Shown here: positions 24,073 to 32,909 of the stretch, in pieces | Numbering within the stretch: the first letter of the stretch is position 1 | Layout: each line of letters opens with the position of its first letter | Assembly: GCA_964617715.1 (NCBI GenBank) | Contig: CAZTZN010000002.1 | Span: 1-64,000 of the forward strand | DNA length: 64,000 nt | Origin: JALGVA01 sp964617715 | Lineage (GTDB): Bacteria > Armatimonadota > Zipacnadia > Zipacnadales > UBA5352 | Reading direction: 5' to 3' | The notes under the pieces: generated by a model | Seen by the model: only the letters and a program-made list of their open reading frames with translations | What the model was told of the DNA's origin: nothing | The model's database searches: none | Program-made: the position numbers and the translations under genes

Positions 24073-25038
24073 ATGCGCTGCGGAAGCTGTGGCCGCGACC
24101 TGCCCGAAGGCGCGCAGTTCTGCGCGTACTGCGGCACCCGCGTGCCGGGGCTGCAACCGGCGGCGGAGTTGGTCAAGCTGGCGAGCACGTCGGGGCCGGC
24201 GCGGACATCGCTGACGGCCGATGTGCCGGATCTGCCTCAACCCGCCGAGGTCGCGCCGGAAGCTCCGGAGATCGCCGAGCCGCCCGAGGTCCCTGAGCCG
24301 GCTTCGCTGCCCGGCGAGAGCCGGTCGGATCTGAGCATGCTGCCGATGCCGACGCCGGTCGTGCCCTCATCGGCGCAGGTGCGCGAGATGGTCGAACGGC
24401 GCCGGCGCGAGGCCGCAGAGCTGCTCACGGAGGGTGTCGAGCGCGAGATCACGCAGCGGGTGCAAGTGCCCTCGTCACCCGAGTCCGCGACTCCGGACGG
24501 ACTCCCGAAGGGCGAAATGACCGGTGAGGAGTACGCGGACGGCCACGCGATCCCGCCACCGCCTTCACCACCTGCCTCGCTTGAGGGACGGCCCGAGCAT
24601 GTGGCGATGGGCCAGCGGTCTCTGACGGCGTCGATGGTGGGGCCGCGGCAGCGACGGCCCGTGCGTGGCCATCTGCCGGCCGACTCGCTGCAGGCTCGAA
24701 GTGCCGAAGAAGCCGCTGGAGCCGACGAGCCTACCGGCGCCAGGTGCTGCACTTACGGCTGCATCACTCTCGCAATCGTCCTCGCATTGTCCATATTGGG
24801 GATGCTGTGGCTCGTGAGCGCGACGCACGAGCCCAAGCCGCCACCGGCGGCGCGCGCGCCCACAACTATCGAGCGCATGATCGCGCAGGTTGAAGGGACA
24901 GCCATGACCGCACATGAGGGGCCTCGGGGGATGACGCTTTACGCACAGCAACGCCCACACACACACTCGCCGAGTCGCGCCGACGGGAGGATGTCTGACG
25001 ATGTTCTGCACGAGTTGCGGCAAGCAGATGCCCGATGA
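24073..25038 (+). CDS. Zinc-ribbon single-pass membrane protein, short paralog
   Basis: 321 aa. A zinc ribbon opens the protein (CGSCG at residues 3-7, CAYCG at 17-21), followed by about 210 residues of low-complexity, Pro/Glu/Ala-rich linker, a transmembrane helix near residues 232-255 preceded by two Cys, and a short tail. Architecture matches the next gene but without its globular C-domain. The last 38 nt overlap the start of that gene, and the tail composition looks arbitrary, so a past truncation or frameshift at the 3' end is possible. No known function. Confidence 0.65.
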   Translation: MRCGSCGRDLPEGAQFCAYCGTRVPGLQPAAELVKLASTSGPARTSLTADVPDLPQPAEVAPEAPEIAEPPEVPEPASLPGESRSDLSMLPMPTPVVPSSAQVREMVERRRREAAELLTEGVEREITQRVQVPSSPESATPDGLPKGEMTGEEYADGHAIPPPPSPPASLEGRPEHVAMGQRSLTASMVGPRQRRPVRGHLPADSLQARSAEEAAGADEPTGARCCTYGCITLAIVLALSILGMLWLVSATHEPKPPPAARAPTTIERMIAQVEGTAMTAHEGPRGMTLYAQQRPHTHSPSRADGRMSDDVLHELRQADAR

Positions 25039-26041
25039 CGCGAAGTTCTGCCCGAGCTGTGGTCATGTCGTCGGAGAGCCGCTGCCCGAGGGCCAGGAGC
25101 CCCGGCAGCCCGAAGGAACCGAGGCTTCGGAGCCGCCACCATCGGTGACTCCACCGGTCGGTCCGGCCTACCAGCCGACGGTCTCCGAAACAACGCCCGA
25201 GCAGCCGGCGGAGCCCCCTGCCGCCCCCGAACCGACGCCGACCGGCACCACGCCTCCGCCCCAACCGACACCATCGACCCCGCAACCGACCGCCGCGCCC
25301 CCACCGGCGGCAGCCCAGCCGACCCCGTCTCCGGTCCAGCCGGCCGCGCCGACGCAGGTGCCCCCGACACCGCCCACGGCCCCACCAACCGCGCCGCCAA
25401 CGCAGCCCGCAGGCGTTCCGCCGGTCGCCGAAGCTCCGAAGAAGGGCGGCGGCAAGTGCTGGCTGATCGGCTGCGGTATCCTGCTTGCGGTGGGCATCAT
25501 CGTGATCGTCCTGGGCTTCATGTGCGCCCGCAGGGCGAAGCAGTTCGGCGAGGGCCTGCAGGACACGCTGCAGAACCTTCCCACCAACTCGCTCGAGATC
25601 CGCGAACCCGGCGAGGACGGCGGTGGCGCCGGCGGCATCGGTGGGATCATCGAGGGGCTCGGCGAAGCGGTCAGTGATATCGGCGCCGCGGCCAGCGCCG
25701 CCGACATCAAGGGCTTCGATCCGAGCAGCGTCGATCCCGCCATGCTGCCCAACTTCTATGGCTTCATGATTGCCCTTGCCAAGGACGACCCGAATGAGAT
25801 GCACAAGTTCATGAGCCCCTCGTACAGGGATCAGTGGTCGCCGGACAACTGGGAGCCGGCGCCGCATATCGAGCACATCAACTTCCGGATGCAGAGCACC
25901 CGGAAGGTGAGCGACGGCGAGTACGAGTTCGTTATCACCGAACGCATCCGCGACAACGACGCGGACACCGAGGGTGACATTACCTGGTACATCACCTTCT
26001 CACGCGACGGCGGCAACTGGTACGTGACCAGCTTCGAGTGA
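25001..26041 (+). CDS. Zinc-ribbon membrane protein with C-terminal extracytoplasmic domain
   Basis: 346 aa. N-terminal zinc ribbon (CTSCG, residues 3-7; CPSCG, 17-21), a Pro/Thr-rich linker to about residue 145 that probably spans peptidoglycan or acts as a spacer, a transmembrane helix (about 153-176), a Gly-rich stretch and a C-terminal domain (about 240-346) with the alternating helix/strand look of NTF2-like proteins, ending DITWYITFSRDGG-NWYV. Zinc-ribbon plus linker plus TM proteins are common but poorly understood. ATG at 25001 follows GGGAGG by 10 nt. Confidence 0.7.
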   Translation: MFCTSCGKQMPDDAKFCPSCGHVVGEPLPEGQEPRQPEGTEASEPPPSVTPPVGPAYQPTVSETTPEQPAEPPAAPEPTPTGTTPPPQPTPSTPQPTAAPPPAAAQPTPSPVQPAAPTQVPPTPPTAPPTAPPTQPAGVPPVAEAPKKGGGKCWLIGCGILLAVGIIVIVLGFMCARRAKQFGEGLQDTLQNLPTNSLEIREPGEDGGGAGGIGGIIEGLGEAVSDIGAAASAADIKGFDPSSVDPAMLPNFYGFMIALAKDDPNEMHKFMSPSYRDQWSPDNWEPAPHIEHINFRMQSTRKVSDGEYEFVITERIRDNDADTEGDITWYITFSRDGGNWYVTSFE

Positions 26042-26054
26042 CAGGAATGAGATC

Positions 26055-27050
26055 ATGGCACGTGAAGTGAGACTACAGCTTGGCATCAACGGGGCGTTCC
26101 TGACCCGACGTTGGGAACGCCCCGGCAACTGGATGCGATTGACCCGCGAGATCGGCTTCCGCAACCACGAATTCTGCGGCGACGTCATCGACCCGTTCTT
26201 CTCGGGTGACCGCGCCTTCTGGATGGAGACCGCCGCGCAGGTCAGGGCCGAGGCGCAACGCTACGGCGTTACCATCACCGATATCTACACCGGCGTGGCG
26301 ACCCACCGCTTCCACGGGCTCTCGCACAGCCACCCCTCGCCGCGCCAGCGCATGAAGCAGTGGATCCTCGACTGCTGCGACCTCGCGCTGGCGATGGGCA
26401 GTGACCGCATCGGCGGCCACTGGGACGCGATCTCGGTCGAGGTGATGGAGGACGAGCGCGGCTACCAGAGCGCCGTCGGACGCGTGCAGAGCATCTTCCG
26501 CGAACTCGCACGCGCGGCGGCCGCCAAGGGCATCCGCGCGCTCTACAACGAGCAGATGTACATCCCCAGCGAGATCCCGTGGACGCTGCGTCAGGGCGAG
26601 GAGTTCCTGCACGCGGTGAACGCGGACAGTGACGGCTGCCCGGTGTACCTGACAGTAGACGTGGGCCACCAGGCGGGGATGCACTACGGGCTGCAGGGCG
26701 AGGACCTGAGCTACGTCGAGTGGTGTCGGCGCTTCGGCGCGGTCGCCGAGATCGTGCACCTGCAACAGACCACGCCCGACGCCAGCCATCACTGGCCATT
26801 CACGCCCGAGTACAACGAGCGCGGGCACATCGAGATCCCGCCGATCCTGGAGGCGCTGGAGCAGTCGCATCGCGAGTTCGAGAACTCGCCGCTCTCTGAG
26901 GTCATGAAGCCGGTCGATCAGACCTGGCTGGTCGCCGAGATCATCCCCGGGTCCACGAAAACCGAGAGCGCGCTGCTTGATGAGCTCAAGGTGTCGGCGG
27001 AGTACCTGCACCAATTCATCCCCGAGGAAGGCATGGTGCTGGACATCTGA
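26055..27050 (+). CDS. Xylose-isomerase-like TIM-barrel protein
   Basis: 331 aa sugar phosphate isomerase/epimerase superfamily member. The barrel shows FRNHEFCGD near residue 33, a GGHWDAIS strand near residue 117, an ALYNEQMY strand with a metal-binding Glu near residue 160, VDVGHQAG near 200 and VHLQQTTPDASHHWPFT near 233. Residues about 228-262 suggest the metal site and lid. Its closest recognisable relatives are D-erythrulose-phosphate- and sugar-acid-isomerase-like proteins, but I cannot assign a substrate. It starts 13 nt after the zinc-ribbon gene and is followed 16 nt later by a secreted protein gene. Confidence 0.75.
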   Translation: MAREVRLQLGINGAFLTRRWERPGNWMRLTREIGFRNHEFCGDVIDPFFSGDRAFWMETAAQVRAEAQRYGVTITDIYTGVATHRFHGLSHSHPSPRQRMKQWILDCCDLALAMGSDRIGGHWDAISVEVMEDERGYQSAVGRVQSIFRELARAAAAKGIRALYNEQMYIPSEIPWTLRQGEEFLHAVNADSDGCPVYLTVDVGHQAGMHYGLQGEDLSYVEWCRRFGAVAEIVHLQQTTPDASHHWPFTPEYNERGHIEIPPILEALEQSHREFENSPLSEVMKPVDQTWLVAEIIPGSTKTESALLDELKVSAEYLHQFIPEEGMVLDI

Positions 27051-27066
27051 GCGGGAGGCGAGGCAC

Positions 27067-29502
27067 GTGCGGACTGCGTTGCTGCCGGCGCTGCTGGGAG
27101 TGATCGTTGTGTCGTGGGGCGTCGCCTATGCCCGGGACGAGTTGACGCCGCGCGCCCACACCGAGGCAATCACCGAGGGCGACCACGTCTGGACCATCAC
27201 CATGGGCGGTACGCTCGATGGCCCGAGCACGCGCGACCCGATCGGCTACAGCCAGTGGCGGCAGGCGTTTGAGCCCATGCGCGTGGTGCGCATCGCCAAC
27301 GTGGGCGACACGGTGGTGGTCAACCCATGGCTGTTCACCGGCGACCGCGGCCACTGGCGCACCGTGAAGGAGCTGGTCGAGCACGTCACCGCCCCCTACG
27401 GCACCGAGATCGAACAGGCGACGGCCCTGTGGTGGTGGGAGACGCGGCACCGCTGGCATTTCACCACCGGCGACCGCCACAACAATGACCCCATCAAGGT
27501 CTGGAACATCTTCGGCCACACGCTGTGTGGCAACGACGCCTTCGTGCTGGCCGACTGCTGGCGGACCCTGGGCCTGCGCACCCGCCACCCTCGCATCCAG
27601 GGGCACTCCATCAGCGAGTGCTTCGCCGATGGTGACTGGCGGCTGCTTGACGGCGACGAGAACATCATCTGCCTGCTGCGCGACAACGTCACGCCCGCCG
27701 CTGAGGCCGACATCCGCCGCGACCACGATCTGCTCAAGCGCACACACTGCTACGGCATCCTGCGGCCCGACTCGCGCCAGATCGACGAGTTCTCGGCCTC
27801 CCTCTACGCGCACGACGAGCAGCCCGTACCCGACCGCGACCTGCCCTCCAATATCGGCCACGAGATGAAGTTCGCGCTGCGCCCGGGAGAGGCGCTGGTG
27901 TGGGCCTGGGAGCACCGCGGCAAGTTCTACTGCCCATGGGATTACGACAGGGTCTCCGAGCGCATGACGCCGATGGTGTGCAACGGCCGGTGGGAGTTCG
28001 CGCCTCGCCTGAGCATGGCGCGCGTGGCCGAGGACGCCGAGAGCGCGAGCGGCCTGTCCGACGCCGACGGCGCCCTGCGCGCCGGCCCGGATGGTGGCGA
28101 GTTGGTCTACCGGCTGAACGCGCCGTACGCGATGGTGGGCGGGACGCTGACCGTTGACGCCGATGGCGCGGCCGCCGCCGACCTCTCCTGGGACGGCCGG
28201 CAGTGGCTACCGCTGGATGCCCAGGCCTCGGACGCCGGCCTCGTAGTGGATCTTGACGAGCACTTCCCGTACAATGACGAGCTGCGCTTCAGCTACCTGA
28301 TTCGACTGCGCCTCGATCCGGGCGCGGTGCTGCGCGCGGTTACCTCGCGCACCGACCTGCAGATGGCCCCGCTGTGCATGCCCTACCTTGAACTGGGCGA
28401 GAACGCGATTCGCTACGTGGATGAGACCCCCGGCCCACGCCGGGTCGAGGTCACGCACGAGTGGGTCGAGACCACCGTGAACCATCCCCCGACCGCGCCC
28501 GCCGCACCGATCTTCCCGGCCGACGGAGCGCAGCTTGACCGCACGCAGTTCGTCTTCGAGTGGCGGCCCGCGACGGATCCGGACGGCGACGAGATAGCCG
28601 ACTACCAGTTCATGCTCGCGGCGCACGAGGACATGCGCTGGCCGCTGTCGCCGAACTTCTTCAAGCTGATCTCGCACACCGCGGACAGGGGAACCGCGAG
28701 CTACACAGTCCCCTACCGCGGCCTGCTCAACCCGGGCACCACCTACTACTGGCGAGTGCGCGCGCGTGACGACCAGAAGGCATGGGGCCCGTGGAGCGAG
28801 GTCTGGAAGGTCACGCCCGGCGGCCCGGGCATCCCGCTGAACCTCGCGCGGCGCGTGGACGAAGATGCGCGCACGGTAACCATCTCCTGGCAGGACAACA
28901 CGCATGGCACGCGCCCGGTGGCCTACAAGGTCTACGGCTCTGACGAGAAGGGCTTCACGGTCTCGGACACCGAGTACCAGGTCTGGGTCGGCAACCAGGA
29001 GCCCGAACAGGGCTGGCAGACCTGGCCGGGCAATCTGATGACCGAGACCGCTCAGCGTTCCATCCAGGTGGTCGGCGCCGACCTGGACTTCGAGAACGCC
29101 AATCGCGCGTTCTACCGGGTGGTCGCGATCGATGCCAACGGGGTGGAGAGCGGCCCCTCGGACTACATCGAGATGCCCCGCCCGTTTCTGTGGACCGAAC
29201 CCGTCACTGAGGTGGAGACCGGGGGGCAGTACCATTACCGCGCGCAGACCATCCTCTCGATCGGCGATCTGCGCTGCCGCACGATTAACCCGGGGGAATC
29301 GTACAATGCGAAGTACTGGGACCGCGAGCAGCCGGTGTTCAGCCTGGTCGAGGCGCCGGAGTGGCTGACCATCAACGCCGAGACGGGCGAGATTACCGGC
29401 GTCGCTCCCGCCAAGGCCGGCAGGCATGAGGTCACGGTGCGGGTACAGACCGAGGGCGTCGGAGAAGATGTGCGGCGCTTCACGCTGATGGTGGTTCCGT
29501 GA
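27067..29502 (+). CDS. Secreted transglutaminase-like protein with FN3 and He_PIG domains
   Basis: 811 aa, GTG start with GGGAGG 10 nt upstream; residues 1-22 are a signal peptide. Residues about 90-215 form a transglutaminase-core-like domain with a plausible triad Cys154 (CGND), His180 (GHS) and Asp195 (LLDGD), the His-Asp spacing of 15 being typical. Then a beta region, a fibronectin type III domain at about 475-590 (TYYWRVRARD), a second FN3 at about 595-715, and a putative Ig He_PIG domain at the C-terminus (PEWLTINAETGEITG). Likely a cell-surface or extracellular protein; the transglutaminase fold may act as a peptidase. Substrate unknown. Confidence 0.78.
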   Translation: MRTALLPALLGVIVVSWGVAYARDELTPRAHTEAITEGDHVWTITMGGTLDGPSTRDPIGYSQWRQAFEPMRVVRIANVGDTVVVNPWLFTGDRGHWRTVKELVEHVTAPYGTEIEQATALWWWETRHRWHFTTGDRHNNDPIKVWNIFGHTLCGNDAFVLADCWRTLGLRTRHPRIQGHSISECFADGDWRLLDGDENIICLLRDNVTPAAEADIRRDHDLLKRTHCYGILRPDSRQIDEFSASLYAHDEQPVPDRDLPSNIGHEMKFALRPGEALVWAWEHRGKFYCPWDYDRVSERMTPMVCNGRWEFAPRLSMARVAEDAESASGLSDADGALRAGPDGGELVYRLNAPYAMVGGTLTVDADGAAAADLSWDGRQWLPLDAQASDAGLVVDLDEHFPYNDELRFSYLIRLRLDPGAVLRAVTSRTDLQMAPLCMPYLELGENAIRYVDETPGPRRVEVTHEWVETTVNHPPTAPAAPIFPADGAQLDRTQFVFEWRPATDPDGDEIADYQFMLAAHEDMRWPLSPNFFKLISHTADRGTASYTVPYRGLLNPGTTYYWRVRARDDQKAWGPWSEVWKVTPGGPGIPLNLARRVDEDARTVTISWQDNTHGTRPVAYKVYGSDEKGFTVSDTEYQVWVGNQEPEQGWQTWPGNLMTETAQRSIQVVGADLDFENANRAFYRVVAIDANGVESGPSDYIEMPRPFLWTEPVTEVETGGQYHYRAQTILSIGDLRCRTINPGESYNAKYWDREQPVFSLVEAPEWLTINAETGEITGVAPAKAGRHEVTVRVQTEGVGEDVRRFTLMVVP

Positions 29503-29624
29503 GGCCGCCCGAGAGAGGCGCCTGACGGCCCGCCCCGGACATCAGCCCGACCCGGTTGCCGACAGCGCTGCTCGACACCAACAACGCGGCCTCGTGGCCG
29601 TCTCGCCCGCGTTAGCGCCTCGGG

Positions 29625-29972
29625 CTACTGCGGCTCCTTGTTACCGTCGTCGTCCTGTCTTCGCTCCGTGTCCGTGTCGTCGGGGATGATCACATCCGGG
29701 TAGGGCGAGGGGGGGCCGCCGGCCTGTGGCGGCTGACCAACGATGTTGGCACCGCTGGCCTGATGCTGCGCGTCCACGACCTTGCGACTGTACTCGAAGC
29801 CCGCCTGTACCCGCCGCCAGCGCAGCACGAAGATGACGATGAGCGCGATCGGGTACACGATGTAGATCAGCGCGTTGTACCACGCGACGTCGTAGCCCAT
29901 GAAGACCTTGGGCCACCAGCCCATGATACCGGCGATGATGACGATCCATTCGATGACCTCGTTGCGTTCCAT
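29625..29972 (-). CDS. Small membrane protein of unknown function
   Basis: 115 aa. Two hydrophobic segments, about residues 6-22 and 34-52, then a basic RWRRVQ stop-transfer and a Pro/Gly-rich cytoplasmic tail ending in acidic and glutamine residues. No domain recognised. The start at 29972 is preferred over 30005 since the latter lies inside the upstream gene; only 4 nt separate it from that gene's stop, so the two are likely one operon and may work together. Confidence 0.65.
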   Translation of the reverse strand: MERNEVIEWIVIIAGIMGWWPKVFMGYDVAWYNALIYIVYPIALIVIFVLRWRRVQAGFEYSRKVVDAQHQASGANIVGQPPQAGGPPSPYPDVIIPDDTDTERRQDDDGNKEPQ

Positions 29973-29976
29973 GCCA

Positions 29977-30954
29977 TCACACTCCGGCGTCGCCACTGGG
30001 CTCAAGTTGGCGGATCGCCATCAGAGTCTCGTAAATGGAGATGCGCAACATCTCATCCAACGGGATTTCGTCCAGAGCGTCGCCCGGGCTCAGCAGCGCA
30101 GGGTCCACCTGGCGGAGCGCCTCGGTCTCCGAACTACCCTCGGGCAGCAGGTTGCCCCCGCGCGTGCGCCGGAACTCCGTCAGTAGCGCCGCCAGCTCAT
30201 CGGCGTCGCGTTCGAGCCGCCGCACACCCTCCTCATGCGGTTGCGGCCGCCGACTGCGCACTCGGTCGAGCCATGTCGGATGCCCCGGCTCGATGAGATA
30301 GCCCTGAGCGACCAGCGCCGACTCCACGTACTGACGGATGTCGCCGAACACGCCCGCGCGCTGCCAGAAGGTCATCTCCTGGCGGATGGTCTTAAGCGCC
30401 TGCTCGATCACCGCATCGAGCGTTACCCAGTGCTCCTCCTCGTCCCCGGCTCGGCCGCGTCGGCGCTTGCGCAGCAGTCCGAACGCCACCGCAATCACGT
30501 CGCTCACCGGTGACTCAGGCATCGGCCCGACCTGGCGCAGCTCCAACTCCCAGGTCTTCTGCGGGTAGGGTGGCATCAGCGTCGCCGCCCGCTCCGACGC
30601 GCGCATTTCGATGCAGCCCTTGGCGTACAGATCCACCAGTGTCGCGTAGAGGATCTGGTGCGTCCAGTGCTGCGGGTCCAGCTCCTCCTCGGTCAGCGGC
30701 GCGTAGCACCGGCTGCGCGGGCTGATCATCTTGTTCGGCGGCGGCCGATCCACGAACCGGTCGGCGAACAGCACCGTCAACCCATCCGGACCCACGGGGC
30801 CCATCGGCTCCATAGGCGGCGCCGATCGCTCGACCTGCTCCGTGACCACCTGCGCCTGCCCCTCGACCGCCCGGGCGAGCAGGCGGGCGCCGGCGCGATA
30901 GATCAGCACCCCGATGACCAGCAGTATGACAATGATCCCGATCTGGACTGCCAT
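29977..30954 (-). CDS. Single-pass membrane protein of unknown function
   Basis: 325 aa with one N-terminal transmembrane helix (about residues 4-20) and a large cytoplasmic part. The latter has a WTHQILYATLVDLYAKGCIEM segment that looks like a winged-helix-type module in multi-copy membrane proteins of the DUF2207 kind, plus a Lys/Arg-rich stretch near residue 165 and Glu-rich helices. No catalytic motif is visible. It lies between folE2 and a small membrane protein in one minus-strand run. Confidence 0.6.
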   Translation of the reverse strand: MAVQIGIIVILLVIGVLIYRAGARLLARAVEGQAQVVTEQVERSAPPMEPMGPVGPDGLTVLFADRFVDRPPPNKMISPRSRCYAPLTEEELDPQHWTHQILYATLVDLYAKGCIEMRASERAATLMPPYPQKTWELELRQVGPMPESPVSDVIAVAFGLLRKRRRGRAGDEEEHWVTLDAVIEQALKTIRQEMTFWQRAGVFGDIRQYVESALVAQGYLIEPGHPTWLDRVRSRRPQPHEEGVRRLERDADELAALLTEFRRTRGGNLLPEGSSETEALRQVDPALLSPGDALDEIPLDEMLRISIYETLMAIRQLEPSGDAGV

Positions 30955-30981
30955 GCCCTCGTTCCATCCTGTGCGCTGTCG

Positions 30982-31779
30982 CTATGCTCCCGCCTGCTCG
31001 GCCTCAGGCCACGTCGTGCAGGCGTAGGCACTGTGGTTGTGGATTGACTCGAAGCTCTCGCATTCTACCGAGAACCACGCAACCTCCGGCAGCGCCGCCA
31101 GCGCCACCACACTGTCCCGAACGACATCCTCCACGAACTTGGGGTTCTGGTAGGAGTGCTCGGTGACCAGCTTCTCGTCCGCGCGCTTGAGCATCGGATA
31201 GACCTGCGCGCTGCCCTGCTCCTCGAGCAGCGGAATCAGGTCTTCGAGCCAGACAAGGGCGTCACCATGCGTGCGCATCTGCACACGGATCATCGCCCGC
31301 TGGGTATGCGCGCCCCAACGCGAGATCTCGCGTGAGCACGGGCAGGCGGTGATGACCGGTACCTGAGCGCCCAGCAGAAAATCGAACTCCCCGGCCACCC
31401 GACTGGCCGCGAACGAGCACTCGTAGTCGAGCTGACAGTCGAGCCCCGTCGCCGGCGAGCGTTTGCTCAGGAAGTAGGTGAAGCCCAGGCGCAGGTGCGC
31501 GGCCCACGCGTCGAAGCGCTCGGCGATCTCTGTCAGCATCTCGCGCATCTCGGGCATGGCGACCGCCCGCCGCGACCAGCGCGACAGGACCTCGACGAAG
31601 CGGCTCATGTGAGTGCCGCGCTCGTGGTGAGGCAGCTCCACCGACGCCTCGAAGACCCCGACGACCCGGGCGTGGCCCCCGCCCTTTTGCCGGATCATGA
31701 CCGGCAGGTGGATGTCGCGCACGCCCACTCGCTGGATAGTGATGCCGCGGTCGTCCCGCTCCGAAGCCACGTCTCGCAT
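30982..31779 (-). CDS. folE2: GTP cyclohydrolase FolE2 (type IB)
   Basis: FolE2 (265 aa) makes dihydroneopterin triphosphate from GTP for folate or queuosine-type precursors, with a metal other than zinc allowed. The family motif TACPCSREIS carries the catalytic cysteine near residue 147; SVELPHHERGTHMSRF is the conserved first strand and ESFESIHNHSAYA near the C-terminus the second metal site. A good promoter lies 34 nt upstream. The gene opens a minus-strand run with two membrane proteins of unknown function. Confidence 0.95.
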   Translation of the reverse strand: MRDVASERDDRGITIQRVGVRDIHLPVMIRQKGGGHARVVGVFEASVELPHHERGTHMSRFVEVLSRWSRRAVAMPEMREMLTEIAERFDAWAAHLRLGFTYFLSKRSPATGLDCQLDYECSFAASRVAGEFDFLLGAQVPVITACPCSREISRWGAHTQRAMIRVQMRTHGDALVWLEDLIPLLEEQGSAQVYPMLKRADEKLVTEHSYQNPKFVEDVVRDSVVALAALPEVAWFSVECESFESIHNHSAYACTTWPEAEQAGA

Positions 31780-31812
31780 CGCCGTGCCTCAGCCTTCCTG
31801 CCCTGCGTGCCC

Positions 31813-31841
31813 AGTATATACCAAGGGCCGCACACACACAA
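31813..31841 (-). promoter_or_regulatory. Promoter of folE2
   Basis: On the minus strand TTGTGT (31841-31836), 17-nt spacer, TATACT (31818-31813), 34 nt before the folE2 start. Divergent from the pseudopilin promoter at 31867. Confidence 0.65.
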
Positions 31842-31866
31842 GGCGCCCCCAGACCAAGTTCGACGG

Positions 31867-31895
31867 TTGCCCCGACGGTCAACAAGTGGTATGAT
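31867..31895 (+). promoter_or_regulatory. Promoter of second pseudopilin, with overlapping palindrome
   Basis: TTGCCC (31867-31872), 17-nt spacer, TATGAT (31890-31895). The -10 lies within a perfect 13-nt palindrome, TGGTAT-G-ATACCA (31887-31899), a possible operator. Start codon 62 nt downstream. Confidence 0.68.
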
Positions 31896-31957
31896 ACCAT
31901 GCAGGATGTGGGCAGTCCGGTCTCATCATTCTGTTCTGTGAAAGGGCGAGACAGAGC

Positions 31958-32638
31958 ATGCAACGTCGAGGATTCACGCTGATCGAGTTGCTCGTCGTTA
32001 TCGCGATCATCGCCATCCTGGCGGCGATCCTGTTCCCCGTCTTTGCCAAGGCGCGTGAGAAGGCGCGCCAGACGAGCTGCTTGAGCAACCTCAAGCAGAT
32101 TGCGCTGGGCATGAACATGTACATCCAGGACTATGATGAGCGCTACGCGATTTCCGGTGGGTGGCGTGGGAGCGCGTCCGTGCCACGCGGCTACTTCGTG
32201 TTCGCCATCGAGCCCTACATCAAGAACGCACAGATCTGGGAGTGCCCCAGCGACGGCTCGCCGACATCGGCCTCCTATGGCGGCCGCACCATCGCGTGCA
32301 GCTACGGCTACAACCTTGTCTTTCCCGGAGATGGCTACTCCAGCTACCAGGCGCAGCGCGGCGACCCCGCGAACGGCATCTGGGATCCGCTGAATGACGC
32401 CAAGCTGGCGCATCCATCCACCACATGGATCTTCAGCGACTGCTACATCACCTACCCGTACTCGCTCACCCACCTGCGCATCACGGTGGGCGGCAATCGC
32501 TGGTACACGAACCCCGCCGGCCCCGAGCACAACGGCGGCCTGAACTTCGCCTTTGCCGACGGCCACGCAAAGTGGCTGCAGGGCCTCATGTGGGTCCACA
32601 GCTACACCGCCCCGCAGTGCATGTGGACCTACGACTAG
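31958..32638 (+). CDS. Prepilin-type pseudopilin with H-X9-DG C-terminus, second copy
   Basis: 226 aa, same architecture as the protein at 12398. The class III prepilin signal RRGFTLIELLVV, hydrophobic helix and FPVFAKAREKARQTSCLSN block are nearly identical, at nucleotide level too over the helix region. The C-terminus has H-X9-DG (His, nine residues, then DGHAKWL). The variable centre differs, which suggests different surface cargo or assembly roles. It has its own promoter and terminator, so it is monocistronic. The SCLSNLKQ / YIQDYDE block is characteristic of Armatimonadota. Confidence 0.9.
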   Translation: MQRRGFTLIELLVVIAIIAILAAILFPVFAKAREKARQTSCLSNLKQIALGMNMYIQDYDERYAISGGWRGSASVPRGYFVFAIEPYIKNAQIWECPSDGSPTSASYGGRTIACSYGYNLVFPGDGYSSYQAQRGDPANGIWDPLNDAKLAHPSTTWIFSDCYITYPYSLTHLRITVGGNRWYTNPAGPEHNGGLNFAFADGHAKWLQGLMWVHSYTAPQCMWTYD

Positions 32639-32660
32639 CCCGACCAACTCGTCCCAGCCG

Positions 32661-32690
32661 GCGGCGCCGGCCACCCGGCCGGCGCCGCTC
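32661..32690 (+). terminator. Intrinsic-type hairpin after second pseudopilin
   Basis: A perfect 12-bp stem (32661-32672 with 32677-32688), 4-nt loop, then TCTCAT. 22 nt after the stop. Confidence 0.6.
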
Positions 32691-32826
32691 TCATGTACGG
32701 CCGGGGCGCCGCAGCCACAGCGCGGTAACCTGTGGGCGTTGCCGCGCAAACCATGCGGTGACGGCGCCGCGTGCGCGTGCCGGCTCGGACGCGCGGAACA
32801 CCATGACAGGCGGTCGTGTCTAAGAT

Positions 32827-32871
32827 TGCAGGGGACAACCGGCACTGCGGAATGACTGCGGCCCTGCACGG
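32827..32871 (+). repeat. Intergenic CAGG...GGAAT element, copy G
   Basis: CAGG at 32829, AAT at 32851 (22 nt on), then GCACG in place of CATG. GCAGGG can pair with CCCTGC downstream. A TAAGAT (32821) immediately precedes it. Ends 38 nt before the pcm-like start. Confidence 0.5.
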
Positions 32872-32909
32872 CAGCCTCACGGACGGCGGCAGCCAGGAGG
32901 GTGAGGACC

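Noticed and set aside
21472..24240. A 922-residue minus-strand frame opposite the MDR-SDR gene
   Set aside because: Shadow of a confidently coding plus-strand gene; no motif, no ribosome site.
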